DNA of 64,000 nt from assembly GCA_903632075.3 (NCBI GenBank), contig CAHIKZ030001813.1, forward strand, positions 4,662,501-4,726,500. Direction: 5' to 3'. The notes beneath the pieces were generated by a model. It was not told the origin of the DNA, did no database searches, and saw nothing but the letters and a program-made list of their open reading frames with translations. Of the stretch, positions 8,610 to 19,337 are shown one piece after another. Origin of the DNA: Acanthosepion pharaonis. Its lineage: Eukaryota; Mollusca; Cephalopoda; Sepiida; Sepiidae. Both the position numbers and the translations under genes were made by a program. Every line of letters begins with the position of its first letter. The first letter of the stretch is position 1.

Positions 8610-9980
8610 CTAGGTCCTGGAAAAACTGTTTATAAATACATCAGTGTAAAAAGTGAATAGTATTTTATGTCCCAGATAAATGCTGACGCCATCATATTCC
8701 GTTTAATCCATGTGTTTTGTCTCATCGCTTTTTATTTTTTTTTGCATGGTTAGCGCTGCTTTGACCACCAGTTTTTATGTCGGACACTCAAGAAAACCTG
8801 AAAGAAATTCACAAGTATAAAATTTATTTATAGTCTTTCTTTTTCTTTACTAGTCTCTGTCATTAGCTAAAACCTTCCACCTCTCTGCAAAAATGTTTTC
8901 AATCGTGCTTAAATATGTGAGATGGGTGAGAGTGAAGAAAACGTCTAGTGTTGAGAATGTGTTCCTAAACCAGGAAATACATGAGAGGATATCTGAAGTT
9001 ATAAGCCTCTTATCTCATTTTCCCATCCGTAAGTAAAGACATTTTTTCCATATCTGAATTGAATAAGTTCGCACAAAACTCTCCAACAAATATTCACATT
9101 CATAACTAAATTATTAGCCATATTAGTATAATCCACACCTCTACAGACAGCAATATACCAATAATAGATGCCTAAAATACACTAAGTCTTGGAGCCTACT
9201 AGGGCGGCAAACTAATCCCTGATGCAGACTTATTTACATTTGCGTTTCTTAATAACCACACAGCCAAACTAGTTTTTACTGCATCTCTGCTGAGCAGACC
9301 TTATTACAGTGTCAGGGAGAGAGCTCAATCTAGCGTGATCAGTAGTTGAACGAAGCCAGCAGGTTCAAATTCAAACTCTCAATCACAATGATTTGTAACA
9401 TTGTGTTAACCCAACCGTTACCGTTACAGTTTTGTCTACCCAATTTCAGTTACAAGGCACGGTCAAATCGTGGTATGGTTCAGACGCATCCAAGTGGTGA
9501 CACATGCTGGGAACGTCTACTCAGTCCGATATTATCAAGAAGTCGTCTACTTGAAAAAATCGATCACGGTGATATTCTGACTCTAGGTTTATAGTTGGAG
9601 CGTCAACCTCTTATTTTGTCAAGCACCCATTTGATATTGTTTGAGAGCCTGATAAAATTCTCAGATATCCAGCTCCTTTGAAACGTCGTAGCAGTGGCGG
9701 GTCGATGTCTGAGTTCGAAAGGGTGACACGTGCTGCAATAACATTCGGTGGGGAGGAAAGATTTCAGTGCAAGCAAATGCCATGTTATAGCGACATACTT
9801 ATACTCCTTTTGTTCAATTAAAGCTGTTTGAAGCCGATCGAACTTGGGGTCATGGAGAGGCTGATTGGCATCTGGGACAATTGCTGGGCATGTTGCAGAT
9901 GGTGTAGTCAGTGATGCTTCGATGTTGGCAATAATGTTCAAATGAAAGTTTCTACATCCGTAAGTCGAGTTATGGAGGGC
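8610..9980. other. No recognised gene; 129-residue unidentified open frame at 9603-9992 (minus)
   Basis: Mostly unassigned. The minus-strand frame at 9603-9992 has mixed composition with cysteines and histidines but no domain I can name. It overlaps the start of a LINE fragment and lacks splice or promoter context, so I treat it as probable chance or repeat-derived sequence. The phrase caggttcaaattcaaactct near 9360 resembles a pol III box B, but no box A is obvious upstream. Confidence 0.35.
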
Positions 9981-9984
9981 TATG

Positions 9985-10111
9985 CAATGCACACACTCTC
10001 CAAGCGACAGTTGAACTTTCTAGGACGCATAATAATGAAAGAGGATTTAGAAAAGTTGATACTGACAGGACAGATTGAATGTAAGGCAAACGGAGGAAAA
10101 CTAGGCCTAAC
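9985..10111 (+). mobile_element. RTE-like LINE fragment (family A), 5' part of an interrupted copy
   Basis: Encodes KRQLNFLGRIIMKEDLEKLI then LTGQIECKANGGK, the region downstream of the reverse transcriptase in RTE-type LINEs (compare 15905-15980). The frame is preserved over about 40 codons, making this one of the less damaged family A pieces. The copy breaks off at about 10111 and resumes at about 10552. Confidence 0.7.
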
Positions 10112-10551
10112 CTACTTTTATAATCTTAAACGAACACTCGTTGTCACTTTTGTGATGCCAACGTATACTCGTAATTGTAATAATCGTTGTATAAGAGACT
10201 TTATAATCAGATATAAAACTATAGTACGCCGTTGAACAATACTGGTGTCAGACGCTTTCGAATAGTATTCGTACCATTAGTCCTTCGTGTAGTGAATAGA
10301 ATAGAGAATATCGGTTTCAATAATAAGAGAACATAGAGAAGAAATGGTGATCCATATAGTATAGAGGATAGACCAAAGATAGCGGGCAGTAGTAATAGAG
10401 GATAGACTAAGGATAACGAACTCATAAGACGTCTTCCTCTATATATGCGTTTCCTCTATAGTCACGTGATCTATTTAGTTTAATAATGAGATCGTCTGTG
10501 TTTGTTCACGAGCGATCTATGTTCAAACAATACCAATGAGACTTTCTTCCG
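10112..10551. mobile_element. Insertion of about 440 bp inside a LINE, type uncertain
   Basis: Splits the family A LINE whose halves lie at 9985-10111 and 10552-10700. The outer sequences ctaacctac and taacacttacct may be remnants of a duplicated or shared target. Near 10235 the sequence aatactggtgtcagacgc resembles the primer-binding region after the 5' LTR of some Ty3/gypsy elements (a tggtgtcaga core), preceded by a TATA-like atataaaac at 10211. That would fit a fragment of an LTR element, but no matching second LTR or gag/pol frame is visible. Two short similar runs (atagaggatagac) occur at about 10364 and 10397. Confidence 0.3.
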
Positions 10552-10700
10552 ACATAACACTTACCTATCGAGCTTGAGCAAATAGATGGTGGGAAAAATT
10601 AGGAGAGATAACAGACAAAATTTATTAAAAGCTACAAAGGACAGGTAATTGTGGAGAGCCATGATCACTAAAGAGTCATGGTACATGGAAGAAGAAGTGG
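10552..10700 (+). mobile_element. RTE-like LINE fragment (family A), 3' part of an interrupted copy
   Basis: Continues the copy broken at 10111. It carries ttacctatcgagcttgagca, gggaaaaattaggagagata, aatttattaaaagctacaaa, attgtggagagccatgatca and a final agaagaagtgg. The same blocks in the same order end the copies at 28600-28745 and 63480-63630. The short GAA run at the end matches the family's GAA-rich 3' tail. Confidence 0.65.
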
Positions 10701-11335
10701 CGGGCCGCACTGCATACTCAGCACAGACTAGAGTACATGCCGTCCCAGGGGTATCAAGTCAGACCATTGGGAATCGTTTAATTTTTGGCCGATTACGGGT
10801 AGGTGTGTTTCAATTGAATTTTTCACTTACACCACAATACATCAGAAATAAGTGCAGGTTTTGCTTTCGAGTAAGTGCTGGACGTTTATATGTGTAACAG
10901 ACCTGTGGAGCAACATATCCTATAGTACATTCGCTGACGTCACAAATATCTAACGCTTGGCATTATGGTGCATTTAGAATTCTCACTCGTATTTTGTGTT
11001 TGTGGAGGGAATTTTCAAAATCGTTTTGTATGCCCCAAAGATGATTCAAACCATTGTTTCTATCTCTTCAATAACTGCCTACAGTTACCCATTACACCCA
11101 GCATATTCTGTACTCTGTTCGCTAACTAACCTGCTCAGCACGTCCTGATTAAACCTGTATGTAACATGATGGTACGGCACCGGCTTCATTCAGTTAGCGC
11201 ACCTGTATTACGTGTTTTATGGTGGCTACAGTTGCAAAATACCTGAACGAATATGGTATATATGGTATTCATGATCTGTAATTAAAGATTCAATGAAAAG
11301 AGAACTGCTACATGATATTGATCTTCCTATGTAGC
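10701..11335. other. No recognisable feature
   Basis: Short open frames only. No inverted ends, transposase or RT motif seen. Confidence 0.4.
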
Positions 11336-11339
11336 AGTG

Positions 11340-11665
11340 AATGTTGAACAATCTCCTCACAAAGGAAGAAGAGGCTTGAGGCAAAAGGAATGTGATTTTA
11401 TAGAAGAATGTTGAGAATACCATAGATGGAGCATGTAAGCAACGAGGAAGTCTTCATGAAAATGGAAGCAAAAATTGCATTTATACTCAAAATCAGAAAG
11501 AAACAACTGTAATTTCTTAGATGCATAATCAAAGAACATATTGTGTGAATGGATGGCGGAATTAAAAAGACAAAACATATTGAGAGCAGCAAGAGGTAGG
11601 AAGTTGTGGAGAGTCATGATCGCCCACGTCATAAAGAGACGAGGCCCATAGAAGACAGAAACTTC
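11340..11665 (+). mobile_element. RTE-like LINE fragment (family A)
   Basis: Order: caatctcctcacaaaggaag (the -TISSQRK- region), aggaatgtgattttatagaa (M-x-F-Y-R), ttgagaataccatagatgga (L-R-I-P-W-M), catgtaagcaacgaggaagt, a broken R-I-R-K-R stretch, then the noncoding end aagttgtggagagtcatgat followed by aaagagacgaggcccataga. Many indels. Minus-strand open frames across it are shadows. Confidence 0.65.
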
Positions 11666-11689
11666 TACCTTTACAGATCAGCTCTAATG

Positions 11690-12050
11690 TGGAGTACTCT
11701 TGTCATATTTGGGTAGGGGAGGCCCGGTCATCACTTTTCAGTCTTGATAGTCTAAAAGCGCTTCCGCCTCCTTTTGGCTGATGAATTATTTCCCGCCCTA
11801 CAACCCCCTTCCCCAGAGACAAAACGTTGCAAGCCTCTTGCTGCTCTATTGTTAGCCTCATTACTTTCGTCTTCCATTGATGAGATGTGCGTTCCATTCC
11901 AGCAGCTTCTTCTCCCAAACTGCTGCTTAGTGGAACCAACTTTCAAGAGAATGCTTCCCCGATCGCAACAATCTTAACCTTTGCATGTCTAGGGTTAACC
12001 ATTATATTCCACACATATCCCCATAAACTGCGCATCTCACTCTGTAAGCA
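11690..12050 (+). mobile_element. Jockey/CR1-like LINE ORF2 terminus (family B)
   Basis: In one frame near 11905-12020 the translation runs FFSQTAA, a stop, then WNQLSRECFP, DRNNLNLC and MSRVNHYI. This is the diagnostic C-terminus of jockey/CR1-type ORF2 (S-F-F-P-R-T-A-x-L-W-N-x-L-P-x-E-C-F-P), ending at a natural stop at about 12021. Upstream sequence (from about 11700) fits the preceding S-H-R-R and C-S-D-E region but is broken. The family's usual 3' tail is not obvious, so this may be a separate subfamily. Confidence 0.65.
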
Positions 12051-12282
12051 TTTACCTCGAGTGTTTCTTGTACAGGAAGAACATTATTGTTAAAAATCTA
12101 TGCGTGCGAGTGTACAGTCCTATGTTAAACTTCTGGGACAGAAATGAAACGAAAATAATTATTATTGTGTTGAAATCCGTATATGCAACTTTCTTAGGGG
12201 ATGTTTTCCTTCTACGACGGAAGAGTCTGATTGAAATTAATTTAAGTGGTATCTATGACATGAGAAAATGTATTTTTTAAGC

Positions 12283-12840
12283 ATTTTCACCCCAAGCAAG
12301 GCGGGAGTGTCACTAGCACGTAAGGGGTTACAGAGAGTGCGAGCAAGAATAAAGAGGTGTGATAGAGGAAAGGATGAAGTGAACGACGGGGAATTAGATC
12401 AAGGCATCTGAAAATGTTGATTGACATTGCATTTGAATAAGTGAAGATTATAGCTATCAGGAAAGCATGTAAGAGGAAGGGAGTTCCACATACGGAAGTG
12501 CGAGACATGAAGCTATTGGAGTAGAAAAGACGGCTACATTTCACAGTTTCGACAGTGAAAGGGTGGGATTGAGTTGCCAACCTAGTAGCACGCTTAAATT
12601 CATGCAGTATTTGTAGAAAAGACAGAGGGACGCGACGTTATGTCTGTGAGAAAATGACCGTAGACGAGATGCTAGATAAGGATCAGTCACATTGCATATC
12701 CATCTCTGGATTTTGTCGAGGACCTTGAGAAGAACAGCGGGGTCTTTACACCATATATGGCAGCATATTCTATGCAAGAACGAATGGTTGATTTATAAAT
12801 TTGAAGGATGGACTCAGGCGTGAAAAACTTTCTCGCGCGA
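12283..12840 (-). mobile_element. Jockey/CR1-like LINE fragment (family B), minus
   Basis: Nearly the same sequence as 1525-2005 in reverse complement, including the internal deletion that joins the -CLFYKYC- codons to gaatttaagcgtgctact. It also keeps the noncoding tail (12283-12340) that copy 1 has lost. Encoded pieces: HRICCHIWCKDPAVLLKVL, LASRLRSFSHRHNVASLCLF, then, out of frame, RLATQSHPFTVET and YSNSFMSRTSV. The sharing of a disabling deletion means the two were copied after the defect arose, either as a non-autonomous subfamily or by segmental duplication. Confidence 0.75.
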
Positions 12841-12940
12841 CACATATCACAAGGAACCAGTCGTTAAATTACAATATGCAGTGTATTAATGCGGAATCTG
12901 ACTATTGTTGATGTACCCCTTATTTTAGAACCTGCTCACG

Positions 12941-12979
<39 letters not shown>

Positions 12980-13057
12980 TTGAATCTACTAGTCAAACGA
13001 TCTATCTGAATGTTATTATTTATCTTAATCGTTTCGTCTAAATATCATCTCTTTCTA

Positions 13058-13095
<38 letters not shown>

Positions 13096-13279
13096 ATATC
13101 TATCTGAATTCAATGTTATTATTTGTCTTAATCAGTTCGTCTAAATATCTCTTTCTAATCTATCTATCTATCTATCTGAATCTACCAGTCGAACGATTTA
13201 TCTCAATGTTATTATTTATCTTAATCGGTTCGTCTAAATATCATCTCTTTCTAATCTATCTATCTATCTATCTATCTAT
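12941..13279. repeat. Compound (TCTA)n array with higher-order unit
   Basis: Three to four blocks of TCTA repeats separated by a repeated linker: gaatctactagtcaaacgat, gttattatttatcttaatcg, tcgtctaaatatcatctctt, tctaatc. The linker-plus-TCTA unit of roughly 110 bp occurs about three times with small differences, so this is a higher-order tandem repeat, not a simple microsatellite. Confidence 0.85.
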
Positions 13280-13719
13280 AAGCATTTTACTGTAATCCAA
13301 CTATATCACCGGTATTTTTAATCTTCAGTGTATTCATATATATTCTGGGTGTTGCAATTTTAATTTTTGTAAGTATATTTTATTTGTTTCTCTCTTTACC
13401 CTTTGTTAAATATATTTTATGTTTTAAGATCTTAAAAGGCTGGTTATTGGATGTTGTACCTGTTAACATTTACAAGGTGATTGTTTGTGAAAGCGAGCTG
13501 AACCATTAAGATGATACCGTTTCAAAAGGAACTTTTCCAGAGGAAAACAGTAGAATAAGACAAAATAAAAAAAGCAGAACCACATTTCAGAATGATATAT
13601 GGGCATGCCAAAAGGTTCATAACAAAACGGCAAAGTGATTGTTAAATATAAGAAAAAGTAGACATTTTAAGAATGAAAGAAGAAAAGAAAGCAAAAGAAA
13701 TGCATTTCTCCTATGAAAT

Positions 13720-14380
13720 AAAACGCTTTTCGGAAAATAGCCAAGTGGAATACAGCAGGACGAGATAAAATCTATGAATTGCGATTGAAGAAGTATTCAA
13801 CAATGCACAATTGACTGGTCCATCAATTTCAAATTGCCTGAAGGAAGGAGAATTTCCAGAGCCGGATCACTTATATAAAAAAAAAGACACAAATTAATCA
13901 TAGAAACAATTACAAATTGCTCATGCGCTTATTCCTGGTGTATAAAAATCCTTGAGTTGTTATAATAACAATCCACTCTCGCCTTTGAATGGCAAGTGAG
14001 TGAGATGCTAAAAAAACAACAAAAATGTTTACTGGCGGAAAATACTAGCGACGAGAGAATTTGCAATGGAGTTTTGGTTTTCTAAGCGTTGCTTAGATGT
14101 GACACAAGGCCGAACGTATGGGGAACTCAGTAGGGACCAAACTCACTAATAAGTCATAATTGATATAGCGAGACAACCATTAAACCAAGTCGAAGTACTC
14201 AAATTCACAATCACGTGGATTGAATTATAATAAAGCATATGATACGATCACGCAATTTTGGCTTCTTAGATTACATAGGGTCTTTATGTGAACAATGGTA
14301 ATATTACTAGAAATTTCTAAGAATAAATGACAGGTGAATATGAGTACCAACGGGGATTCCTTTTATCAAAAGAGGTCTCA
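13720..14380 (+). mobile_element. R4/Dong-like LINE reverse transcriptase remnant
   Basis: Broken translation follows the order of an R2/R4-clade reverse transcriptase. KWNTAGRDKIYEL (13756-13795) equals the W-K-x-x-G-x-D-x-I motif. Pieces resembling EGEFPEPDHLIYKKDT and NYKLLMRLF (13846-13930) follow. YNKAYDTITQFWLLRL (about 14226-14275) equals the RT palm motif with the catalytic aspartate region D-Y-x-K-A-Y-D. EYQRG (14338-14352) then stands at the x-R-G-x-x-Q-G motif. At least five frameshifts or stops. The (TA)n at 14451 follows within 100 bp. No endonuclease domain visible. Confidence 0.6.
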
Positions 14381-14448
14381 TTTATTTTTAAAAAATTAAA
14401 AAAAACATTCATACCTTCATTATTATTTCTCATAGATACGAAACCAGG

Positions 14449-14450
<2 letters not shown>

Positions 14451-14506
<56 letters not shown>
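14451..14506. repeat. (TA)n microsatellite
   Basis: About 28 TA units followed by a G-rich ggggtggggg. A shorter TA/TG-rich patch continues to 14565. Confidence 0.97.
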
Positions 14507-14508
<2 letters not shown>

Positions 14509-14509
14509 G

Positions 14510-14940
14510 GTGGGGGAAGTGTGTATAAAATATATATATATGTATATAATTATTTATATATTATTTCGTGGTACTTATTAGAAAGAGCTCAAAAATAGAG
14601 AAATGCTCTGATTGCTGTAATGTATACATTCACGAGACATTCACGAGAAATTTTCGCTACTCTTCCAATCTTTGAATTTCAACATAAAAATGCATATGTA
14701 TAGACACAACACCACCCATATACATACATATGTCAAATCTCAAACTGTCCACATATGTTTATATATGTATGAGTCCTGGTGGAGGAGAAAATGTGTATGT
14801 GTGTCTGCGTACCTCATCGGGTGTACGGACATGCATCTATGTTTGCGTTAGCACGATGACATCACGACGACGATTCCCCACCCACTCCCATAATAACACC
14901 AATACACACAATCTACATAAACCCAAAATTTAAAAAAAAT
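14510..14940. other. No recognised feature
   Basis: Contains short TA- and TG-rich patches and a small open frame (14730-14933) with no family motif. Confidence 0.45.
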
Positions 14941-14944
14941 TAAT

Positions 14945-15006
14945 CAGTTTGTCTGACGTTCGCAAAAGCGTGAAACCCAGGGTCACAAACTCACATCAAT
15001 CCAACC

Positions 15007-15058
<52 letters not shown>
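14945..15058 (+). repeat. SINE-type 3' segment ending in (TA)n
   Basis: The sequence gtctgacgttcgcaaaagcg, then tgaaacccagggtcacaaa and ctcacatcaatccaac leads straight into (TA)n at 15010-15058. The same segment precedes a TA patch at 26079-26145, so it is a repeat end that seeds or contains a TA microsatellite. Confidence 0.55.
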
Positions 15059-15061
<3 letters not shown>

Positions 15062-15130
15062 ATGACATTATGAAATAAGATATATATTTTGAATAAGGTG
15101 AAATTCCTAAGCCCATGAAAATCAACAGAT

Positions 15131-15131
<1 letters not shown>

Positions 15132-15173
<42 letters not shown>
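15132..15173. repeat. (AG)n microsatellite
   Basis: About 20 AG units. Other GA tracts lie beside TA tracts at 18447 and 26054. Confidence 0.95.
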
Positions 15174-15175
<2 letters not shown>

Positions 15176-15394
15176 GAAACAGACAGACAGAAAAGAAAAT
15201 AACAGACTGGAAAGAAAGTCCTGTCGCTTTTTTGACATGATCAATTTTTTAGGCTATTTTTATAACCTTTAATTTTTACACACTATTGTTTTTCTTTCTT
15301 TCTTTGCAGATTACTTAATATCAGAGTATGTTAATTTTGTATCGATTTTACTACTTTTAAAGGAGTTTAGATCAGGCCTTCTCCTATCCACTAT

Positions 15395-15690
15395 ATGGAT
15401 TCAAAAATCTTCAACAACGGAAACTGTAGAATATATCCACTCTGTCAATGGAAATGAAGCTATACGTGTCCGGAAATGTCAATAATGGTCTGACCATTTT
15501 CGATCGAAAATGTTCTCTCTCGAAGATACACATCGATCTGTCAATATTGAGCCTCGGCAAATCGCAGCTGAGGAAATTCCTAAGCAAACTGCACAGGAAT
15601 TAGCAAAATAGTTCAATACAAGTGACAATACAATTATAAAACACGTTCTTGAATACCGAAAAGTGTATAAACATGGAAGATAGGTCATTA
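15395..15690 (+). mobile_element. mariner-like transposase fragment, N-terminal domain
   Basis: Broken translation gives SVNGNEAIRVRKCQ, a stop, then WSDHFRSKMFSLEDTHRS, QIAAEEIPKQTAQELAK, and NTSDNTIIKHVLEYRKVYK. This matches the order of the mariner DNA-binding region: the W-F-x-R-F-R-S-G-D-F-S-L-E-D linker, the second helix-turn-helix (R-E-I-A-x-x-L-x-x-S) and the H-L-x-x-L-G-K-V-x-K end. The catalytic domain and both TIRs are missing. It abuts a LINE fragment at about 15690. Confidence 0.6.
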
Positions 15691-15691
15691 A

Positions 15692-16140
15692 AAGCGTATT
15701 GAATTGTTATGTGATATCTGTCCTGCTGTATGGTAACGAATGCTGGACAATCTCCTCAAAGAGGAAGAAGAATCTGGAAACAACAGAAATGTGGTTCTAC
15801 AGAAAGATGCTGAGGATATCGTGGACCGAACATGTGAGCAACGACGGGGTTTTGGAGAAAATGGAAACAGAAAGGAAACTGATAATTAATCTCAGTTTCA
15901 GTTGAAATTTCTGGCGCAAGTAATGTGGAAGGAGAGCTTGGAAATTTTGATCCTCACAGGGATAGAGGAAAGCAGCGCATTACATACTTGATGAACTTGG
16001 GTCAATGGATAGTAGAACAGGTTTTGGGAGAGAAAGACAAAACTTATTAAGAGACACAAGGGACAGGAAGATGTGAAGGCCCATGAACAACTACTCCCCG
16101 AACGATCACAGCGCATAAAAGAAGTCATCTGACTGCTTTT
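15692..16140 (+). mobile_element. RTE-like LINE fragment (family A), best-preserved C-terminal region
   Basis: Uninterrupted frame 15699-15905 encodes NCYVISVLLYGNECWTISSK, then TTEMWFYRKMLRISWTEHVS and NDGVLEKMETERKL. This is the standard segment after the RT palm in RTE-type endonuclease-reverse-transcriptase proteins. After a stop, KFLAQVMWKESLENF-like and gcgcattacatacttgatga sequence continue to the noncoding end (aggacaggaagatgtgaagg) at about 16140. The endonuclease and RT core are absent, so it is 5' truncated and dead. Confidence 0.78.
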
Positions 16141-17160
16141 CACTTTAATTAAAATGTCGCTTTCCATTACTTATTGAAGAGTAGACTTGCGATTTAACCT
16201 TTCCTCGTTAGAATTATCCCTCGTGATGAAATGTGCGTTTCTATAAACTTATTCCACGAAAACAACAATGGTAAGCGCCTAATGAAAAAAGTAAAAGCCA
16301 TCTTCAAACCAGGTATATATCTGGAAAATAATGTGCGTTTGTGTGCTTTTGTGTTTTGTGGGAGATAAAGCCTGTAATCTGTCATAAACCAAAAGGAAAC
16401 AATTAATGTCTAGAAGTATTGTCGTTAATCCAAGAAATTGGACAAAAATTGACAGAAAAAGGGTCTATCATTGTTTAATCGTAAAGGCGTGTTACTCTTA
16501 TATGGTAATGCAAGAACCTATATTGCCCGAGTTGCTTGGGAAAAGATTATGGGACTGAATATAGAAGCGTCATTCCCGTTACTCTTTTGACTTTATCTTG
16601 TTATTGCAACACAATTTAAATGGAAAAAAAGTTTATTAATTGTGAATATATCATTGTTTATATTGAGTGTTCCTTTGAATCAAATTCTGAACTATTTTAC
16701 GTCCGAGTGATCAACAGTTTGCCAAATAAATGAGATCTATTTAGCGGCAATGAGGAAAATATTATTTTGATTAAATATATCAATAAAAAACAAGCATTTG
16801 TTTCTTTTCATTCTTCAAATGTGGCTGGACTTTTTTTCCATTGTGACATGCAGTGTATTAGAGTGGATTCATTCTGGTCATCCAACCCAGGCAGTATATT
16901 TCTTGTAAACATGGAGAAAATAAAATTCTTAAAGAGGCTTATTTGTGGTGACTCCGATATGCACTGAGCTCCCGGGGTAAATCATAGGGTTGTCCTGGAA
17001 AGTGTTGCCATAGCCAGTATGTACAGATTTGCGCCTCACAAGAAGTCAGTCAGACATTTAAACAAGTGACCCATCAAACTGCACTTAGAGTATTCACAAA
17101 AGAGACAACCAGATGTCAAGACTATATAGAGAGTTAAGTTCAGAGATAGTTTATATGGAT
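16141..17160. other. No recognisable feature
   Basis: AT-rich DNA. Short frames at 16194-16385 (minus) and 16767-16967 (plus) show no motif. Confidence 0.45.
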
Positions 17161-17164
17161 AGGA

Positions 17165-17860
17165 GGGGAAGTTAATGGTTAACTCTAGACTTGAAAAGTT
17201 CAAGATTGTAGGGATCAGGGAAATATCTTATTGGGAGTCGTTTCCACAGAGCAGTGGTTCGCAGAAAGAAGCTGTTCGAATGGGACTTATTTGTTTCCAA
17301 TGGAATATGGAGGGAATGTCGGTGGTGTGCAAGATTGTTTGTAACATGGCGGGTTCTAAACGTGAAGGTTACACCTGGCAGAACCAAGGAATGTAATTTA
17401 TCCGATCCCTTTCCATGGAAATATGGAAAGAGCAGTGAGAGTCTCGCCACATTCCGCCTGTGAGAGACAGGTTTGAGGTTGGAAAATAATTCGTGACCCA
17501 CACCTCTCGGAAACGCCATTGAATTCTATCAACACTGAAAAGACGATTGAGCAGCCCTTGCCCAAATACGACAACAGTACTCCATTTTCGGCCAGATTTT
17601 GTAAAGTTAGAGGATAGCATGATGAGTCAGGTACTTACTGGAGCAGTACAGATAGTCGACCTTTTTTTATCTGTGTCTTTAGCAATGGATTGTATATTCT
17701 AGTTCCACTTGAGGTCAGGCTAGAAGCCTAATATTCTCTCAAAGCATGGTGCCTCCTCGAGGGGACATCAGTTAAGCGTGAGTGGCGGTAGTTTGGGGTC
17801 CGAACGGCGGTAGATGGAATGTAAGTGATGGAAAGTTAGTGTTATAAACGGATGAAAGGT
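17165..17860 (-). mobile_element. Jockey/CR1-like LINE ORF2 C-terminal region (family B)
   Basis: On the minus strand, from about 17790 down: a broken stretch ending KKVDYLYCSSKYLTHHAIL (the K-V-G-x-L-x-R-x-R-K-Y-L region), KIWPKMEYCCRIWARAAQS, a frame change, LKPVSHRRNVARLSLLFPYF, HGKGSDKLHSLV, THVTNNLAHHRHSLHIPLET-like, SNSFFLRTTALWKRLPIRYF, then PDPYNLELFKSRVNH. It covers more of ORF2 than most family B pieces. The terminal 115 codons are in a single frame (17172-17519), so this is one of the younger copies. The RT catalytic motif lies beyond its 5' limit. Confidence 0.8.
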
Positions 17861-18007
17861 TAGCTGCCAATTCAGCAATGAAGGACTTTCGATTTTCTTC
17901 CACAACACAGAGTAAAACTAAAACCGCCTGAGAAATAAATCTGAACATTTAAAAATATCTACAGATTTATGAAATGCTATTTAAACCATACACTGAAACA
18001 AACACAC

Positions 18008-18019
<12 letters not shown>

Positions 18020-18059
<40 letters not shown>
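18020..18059. repeat. (TA)n microsatellite
   Basis: About 20 TA units preceded by a (CATA) patch. Confidence 0.95.
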
Positions 18060-18062
<3 letters not shown>

Positions 18063-18405
18063 CTGTGGGGAGTAATCTTTCTTTTATACAAGTTTTGTCT
18101 AAAAATAGTTGATTAGACGTTCTTGTAGATATAAAATAGTCATTACATCAACGATGAACACGGTGACAATATGATGACAGTGTTTGGAAATACATTCCTA
18201 CAACACTTGATATGTACATAAAAATCTACACATTCAGTTAAAATATAAATTATTGACAATAGCTAAAAGAATAGCCGAAAGCACACAGACATACAGAGCA
18301 TTCGGACATTTTTTACACGCTTGATGTCCAGAAACGAAAAAAACAATACGAACATAGGAAAAATTAAATAACACCTTTACCTTATTATTATCTTTAATGA
18401 AACTG

Positions 18406-18408
<3 letters not shown>

Positions 18409-18472
<64 letters not shown>
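18409..18472. repeat. (TA)n(GA)n compound microsatellite
   Basis: About 19 TA units joined directly to about 13 GA units. Confidence 0.95.
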
Positions 18473-18477
<5 letters not shown>

Positions 18478-18574
18478 TGCGATGCATAAGTTGTCTAAAT
18501 TATGCAACACTGAAAATAACATTGACAACTCATTTTAACAGATATATTTATCAACATTGCACAAAAATATTTTG

Positions 18575-19240
18575 AAATACTAAAGAGTACATTTATTCAC
18601 TAAAATTGCCATTGAATTCAACCACCGCCTCTAGACGATTGTAGACTCTGCTGCAACTCTTTTCGACGGTCTCTTTGTTTAAGTAAGTGAATGCTGGCAT
18701 ATTCCTTGTCATCAGTTCATCATTGGGTTTTAAGTTGGTCCCTCGATCAACTGTCACCCGCACATAATTATCAAGAGGTTTGCAGTCTGGGGTATTAAAT
18801 AGCTAGATGTAAGGAGTGATGAGGCCGCAGAAATTGTCTGACAGCCATGAATGGGTTCTCATGCTTGTGTGATATGATGCAGAGTCCTGTTGCAAGACTT
18901 TGGTTGTTCTAGCAGCGATCCTCTTGACTCAATGTAACACTACCTTCTTAAGACACTTGATGTCGGTCTCCATGTTGACTCTGAGGCCCTCGTCAACACA
19001 GTCAGTTCTTTTCTTATCAGGACGATCAGAGTGAGTTTTCAATGCTGCTGTACCTTCGTAATCCCAATTAGACTCATTCAACTCTTTCCGAATTCTCTGC
19101 ACTGTCTTCATTCTGAAATGTTCGTATTGGAGCGTTACAGCACGCCGTTTCAAAATTTCTGGCGAAATGAATTGCGTCATTGGGGTCTTTTTCTCAGAGA
19201 CGGTTTCCAACTGACGCTGCAATACTGTTTCGGTCGACTA
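18575..19240 (-). pseudogene. Tc1/mariner-superfamily transposase, internally deleted
   Basis: Minus-strand frame 19222-18929 reads QLETVSEKKTPMTQFISPEI, then a helix-turn-helix-like RMKTVQRIRKELNESNWDYE, then jumps to CVDEGLRVNMETDIKCLKKV. The first catalytic Asp region of the DDE/D triad, expected between these blocks, is missing, which implies a deletion of about 100 codons. Downstream, after a stop, come VLQQDSASYHTSMRTHSWLS (second catalytic Asp), NTPDCKPLDNYV (third catalytic position) and a C-terminal LNKETVEKSCSRVYNRLEAV to about 18600. No TIRs were identified. Dead relic. Confidence 0.75.
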
Positions 19241-19298
19241 AATCAAAACCAAACAACGTGCAGGCGCGAAATAAAAAAAAACGACAATTTACCCATCG

Positions 19299-19337
<39 letters not shown>

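Noticed and set aside
9603..9992. 129-codon minus-strand frame as a gene
   Set aside because: No recognisable domain, no splice or promoter support, and overlap with a LINE fragment. Kept only as an unidentified frame in the region note.
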